DNA of 8,317 nucleotides from Paramuribaculum sp. Its GTDB lineage: Bacteria > Bacteroidota > Bacteroidia > Bacteroidales > Muribaculaceae. A program made the translations under genes and the position numbers. The notes beneath the pieces were generated by a model. That model ran no database searches and was not told where the DNA came from. It was given only the letters and a program-made list of their open reading frames with translations. Below are positions 5,839 through 8,317 of the stretch, one piece after another. The stretch is taken from positions 1-8,317 of the forward strand of contig JAIDJZ010000176.1 of assembly GCA_029051965.1 (NCBI GenBank). Direction: 5' to 3'. The number at the start of each line of letters is the position of its first letter. The first letter of the stretch is position 1.

Positions 5839-6833
5839 TTCCCTTTTCTTATTTCAATCTCTTCGGCGAGGTTGCGTCCGCGTCTGAGTATTATTTTTGT
5901 AATGAAGGCCTTGATGAATCCGCATCCGTAGCCGCATATCTGGACGATCGCGGCAGGAACGGCGCGCAGGGCGATGCCGACCGAACGGGTAGAAACCAGC
6001 GCGGCGATGAAGAGCGCTGCGAGATAGATTCCGATCGGCAGAAGCCACCACGGACTGGCAAAAATGCCGAGCGCGACGAGTACAGTCCCGATGATCACGG
6101 CGAGGGCCGGAAGCGTGTGGACGAGTTTAAGCGAATCGGGATAGAGGAGTTTCAGCGTTATGCGTGACATTCCGAACACATAGACCTGGCGCCAGAAACG
6201 TCGGAAATCAATGCGCCGTTTGTGGAAAACGTGGGCCGGGTGGATCAGTCCGATGCTGAATCCGGCCTGGCGGATGCGTGTCGACATGTCGATATCTTCC
6301 GAAAACATCTCGCGGAATCCGCCGACGCTGTTGTAGACTGCGCGCGAATAGCCCATGTTGAACGAACGCGGAACGAATTTCTCCATCTGTACCTTTCCGC
6401 CGCGTATACCTCCGGTGGTCAGAAACGAGGTCATTGCAAACGAGATCGCCTTCTGGGTCGGGGTGAAGGAGGAGTGGGCGGCATCCGGACCTCCGAAACA
6501 GTCAAGCGGATTTTTCTGTAGCTCCCGGTCGAGAATTTCGAAATAGTCCGCGGGAATGACGCAGTCGGAATCGAAAAAGATGAGGTAGTCGCCGCAGGAG
6601 CGTTCAATTCCGTAGTTGCGCGCGATCGAGCGGCCTTCGTTGTCTTTGAAAAAGTATCTGACGTCAAGCTGCTCCCTGAACGATTCGACTGTTTCGCCGC
6701 ACGGTTCCGTGGAGCCGTCCTCGACAATTATCACCTCGAAATTGCGGAATGTCTGGGCCGACAGGCTCTGGAGCAGGTCGCGCACTTCGTCGATGCGGTT
6801 GTAGACTGGGACAATTACCGAATATTTTTTCAT
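5835..6833 (-). CDS. Family 2 glycosyltransferase with C-terminal membrane helices
   Basis: A 332-residue GT-A fold glycosyltransferase. It starts with the family hallmark SVIVPVYNRIDEV (5-17) and EDGST (38-42). The nucleotide-sugar/metal DxD motif is D88-S89-D90 (FFDSD), and the acceptor-side ED pair is E179-D180 in FSEDIDMSTR. It ends the catalytic region with HVFHKRR (201-207). Residues about 240-280 and 285-312 are hydrophobic and form two to four membrane helices, followed by a basic tail, so the enzyme is anchored at the inner membrane with the catalytic domain in the cytoplasm. Such enzymes transfer sugars onto lipid-linked or surface glycans; donor and acceptor cannot be read from sequence. 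No other glycan genes are nearby, so it is not part of an evident polysaccharide locus. It lies 55 bases after nspC and overlaps radC by 4 bases. Confidence 0.92.
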   Translation of the reverse strand: MKKYSVIVPVYNRIDEVRDLLQSLSAQTFRNFEVIIVEDGSTEPCGETVESFREQLDVRYFFKDNEGRSIARNYGIERSCGDYLIFFDSDCVIPADYFEILDRELQKNPLDCFGGPDAAHSSFTPTQKAISFAMTSFLTTGGIRGGKVQMEKFVPRSFNMGYSRAVYNSVGGFREMFSEDIDMSTRIRQAGFSIGLIHPAHVFHKRRIDFRRFWRQVYVFGMSRITLKLLYPDSLKLVHTLPALAVIIGTVLVALGIFASPWWLLPIGIYLAALFIAALVSTRSVGIALRAVPAAIVQICGYGCGFIKAFITKIILRRGRNLAEEIEIRKGK

Positions 6834-6888
6834 GGCTGCGGAGTTTTTGATTGACGGATGGGTATATGGTTTGTGTTGCGGCTGCAGG

Positions 6889-8022
6889 TCAGCTCATGCG
6901 CGATTCGTAGTCCTCGAAGGTGAATCGGCGCAGATATGAGCATTCACCGCCGAGGTCACAGAAGACAATGTCGGGATGCTGGATTCCGTTGAACATGTTG
7001 GTCTTGACGGTCGTGTAGTGGTTCATGTCCTCGAGGCGTAGGCGCTGTCCGGCTTTCAGGGGGCTTTCAAAGCTCCAGTCGCCGACGAAGTCGCCGCTCA
7101 GGCAGGAGTTTCCTCCCAGACGGTAGGTCGGTTTTCCGTCGGTCGGTTCGAGTGAGCCGGTGATTGCGGGTTTGTAGGGCATTTCCAGACAGTCGGGCAT
7201 GTGGCAGGCAAACGAAGCGTCGATGATCGCCGTCTTGATTCTCTGGTTGTCGACGATGTCGACGACCGAGGTGATCAGATCGCCGGTGCGCCAGGTGAAT
7301 GCGCTGCCAGGTTCGAGAATGACCGTCAGATGAGGATGGTGCGAGCGGAAATCTTTAATCAGCGCGATAAGCCGTTCCGTGTCATAGCCTTCGCGGGTCA
7401 TCAGATGGCCTCCGCCGAAATTGACCCATTTCAGACGGTCAAGATAGCCGCCGAACTGGCTTTCGAAAGCGTCAAGGACGCGGGCGAGATCTTCGGCCGA
7501 AGATTCGCAGAGGGCGTGGAAATGGAATCCTTCGATGTTTTCAGGGAGTCCGTTTTCGGCAAGCATTTCGGCTGTCACTCCGAATCGCGATCCGGGCAGG
7601 GCCGGATTATAGATGTCGGTCTCGATCACCGAGCACTGCGGATTGACGCGCAGCCCTGTCGAGACTCCCGCTGCGAGGGCTGTCGCGGCAAAGCGCGCGG
7701 CCTGGCTCAGCGAGTTGAAGGTGATGTGCGACGACCCTGCGAGGTATTCGCCGATCGTTTCGTCGGTATAGGCCGGACAGTAGCTGTGGGCCTTTGTCAG
7801 GAGGTGTTTGTTGCCGAGACGCAGCTCGTTGAGCGATGAGGCGGTGAATTTGATTCCGAACTCCCTCATGATTCCGAAAGTGCGCCAGAGGGAGTTGGCT
7901 TTGAAAGCCATGATGATCTCCGCGCCGCTCCGGCGGGCGACGTCGCTGATCAGCGAGAGGTTGCGGCGCAGTTTCTCTTCATAGACAATATAGAACGGGG
8001 TGGGGAGCTGGTCTTCTTTCAT
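6889..8022 (-). CDS. nspC: Carboxynorspermidine/carboxyspermidine decarboxylase
   Basis: A 377-residue, fold-type III pyridoxal-phosphate decarboxylase of the usual NspC length. It catalyses the last step of the alternative polyamine route, removing CO2 from carboxynorspermidine or carboxyspermidine to give norspermidine or spermidine; gut Bacteroides use it for spermidine. Visible landmarks are TPFYIVYEEKLRRN (8-21), the likely PLP-binding K41 in AFKANS, HFHALCE (167-173), the phosphate-binding GGGH (203-206), EPGSA (237-241) and the catalytic-Cys segment CLSGD (307-311), which is supplied across the dimer in this family. All appear intact. The partner enzyme, carboxy(nor)spermidine dehydrogenase, is not in this window. 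The ATG at 8022 gives the TPFY start usual for the family. It lies 45 bases after the helicase stop and upstream of the glycosyltransferase. Confidence 0.95.
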   Translation of the reverse strand: MKEDQLPTPFYIVYEEKLRRNLSLISDVARRSGAEIIMAFKANSLWRTFGIMREFGIKFTASSLNELRLGNKHLLTKAHSYCPAYTDETIGEYLAGSSHITFNSLSQAARFAATALAAGVSTGLRVNPQCSVIETDIYNPALPGSRFGVTAEMLAENGLPENIEGFHFHALCESSAEDLARVLDAFESQFGGYLDRLKWVNFGGGHLMTREGYDTERLIALIKDFRSHHPHLTVILEPGSAFTWRTGDLITSVVDIVDNQRIKTAIIDASFACHMPDCLEMPYKPAITGSLEPTDGKPTYRLGGNSCLSGDFVGDWSFESPLKAGQRLRLEDMNHYTTVKTNMFNGIQHPDIVFCDLGGECSYLRRFTFEDYESRMS

Positions 8023-8067
8023 ATAGATGTATTATATCCGGGGTGGGTCCGGTGGTTTTTCTTTATG

Positions 8068-8317
8068 TTAGTTGAGAATTGCGAATCTGGCGAATTTAAG
8101 CAGCAGTATCCGCTCGGATGTGTGGGAGAACCGCACGGTTATTCTTGCGGAGTCAGGGCGCGAATTGTCAATATCAGTGATGATTCCTTCACCGAAGCGG
8201 TCGTGGGCGATTCTCATGTCTACGCTCAGCTCATCGGCCGAGTGGATTCCCGAAATTCCGGGTCTGGGTCGGGGGGGCCCCTGTCGGTTGTAAAAAACTC
8301 CGCGCCCCCGCGACCGG
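8068..8317 (-). CDS. C-terminal end of a UvrD/PcrA-type ATP-dependent DNA helicase (truncated)
   Basis: The frame is open from the right edge to TAA (8070-8068) and gives 82 residues. The first part is a Gly/Arg/Pro-rich, poorly ordered linker (GPPRPRPGISG) that leads into a small domain with MRIAHDRFGEGIITDI, then ITVRF, and ends LLLKFARFAIL. This matches the C-terminal domain of UvrD/PcrA/Rep-like helicases, where a (V/M)xHxxFGxG motif and a final K/R-x-LLLxFAxL strand are usual. The ATPase domains lie outside the window, so the call rests only on this tail. It is the upstream neighbour of nspC, 45 bases away on the same strand. A run of seven C in the coding strand (8271-8277) is a spot to check for sequencing error; the frame reads sensibly through it. 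Confidence 0.75.
   Translation of the reverse strand, partial: RSRGRGVFYNRQGPPRPRPGISGIHSADELSVDMRIAHDRFGEGIITDIDNSRPDSARITVRFSHTSERILLLKFARFAILN

Noticed and set aside
7201..7839. 212-codon + strand frame
   Set aside because: It lies wholly inside nspC on the opposite strand; nspC has all family motifs, and the antisense frame is rich in Arg/Gly/Asp without any recognisable domain. It reflects GC-rich codon bias.
8271..8281. Run of seven G followed by four C as a possible frameshift or phase-variation site
   Set aside because: The helicase frame reads sensibly on both sides and the run is short; noted only as a place where a sequencing error is possible.
8072..8293. 73-codon + strand frame at the right edge
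   Set aside because: The - strand in the same place reads as a UvrD/PcrA-like C-terminal domain, which explains the open frame opposite.

Overview
The window looks like chromosomal DNA from a member of the Bacteroidota, most likely a gut Bacteroidales. The evidence is a -7 element of the Bacteroidota type (TAACTTTG, matching TAnnTTTG) ahead of the SulP gene, A-rich rather than Shine-Dalgarno leaders at several starts, and a norspermidine/spermidine-type decarboxylase (NspC) of the kind these bacteria use. A genus cannot be assigned by eye. Nothing is visible of tRNA or rRNA genes, CRISPR arrays, transposases or integrases.

Left part (1-3034, all + strand): the 3' end of an unidentified gene, a small secreted protein (210-641), a probable zinc metallopeptidase with a C-terminal zinc ribbon and a Trp-rich tail (671-1870), and a protein ending in BspA-type leucine-rich repeats (1907-3034). 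Gaps are only 29-48 bases, so this may be one transcript. The first two complete genes are clearly AT-richer than the right half (22 of 60 G+C in 541-600 against 41 of 60 in 7621-7680). This part is accessory in character and has no recognised function. The LRR gene carries a near-perfect 25-base palindrome inside its coding sequence.

Middle (3035-4959): a promoter region with inverted repeats, then a SulP-family anion transporter with a C-terminal STAS domain (3191-4891). It ends at a long hairpin (4918-4959) whose sequence also encodes, on the other strand, the tail of the facing gene.

Right part (4929-8317, all - strand, transcribed right to left): the C-terminal end of a UvrD/PcrA-type helicase, nspC, a family 2 glycosyltransferase, radC (overlapping the glycosyltransferase stop by 4 bases as ATGA) and a 56-residue single-pass membrane protein at 4929-5099. 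Spacing suggests one operon or read-through cluster of functionally unrelated genes. No promoter of the TAnnTTTG type was seen between the helicase and nspC.

No known defence or mobile system is recognisable. The parts most deserving a second look are the left cassette with its peptidase/zinc-ribbon protein, the in-gene palindrome, and the small membrane protein whose last codons double as the transporter's likely 3' hairpin.
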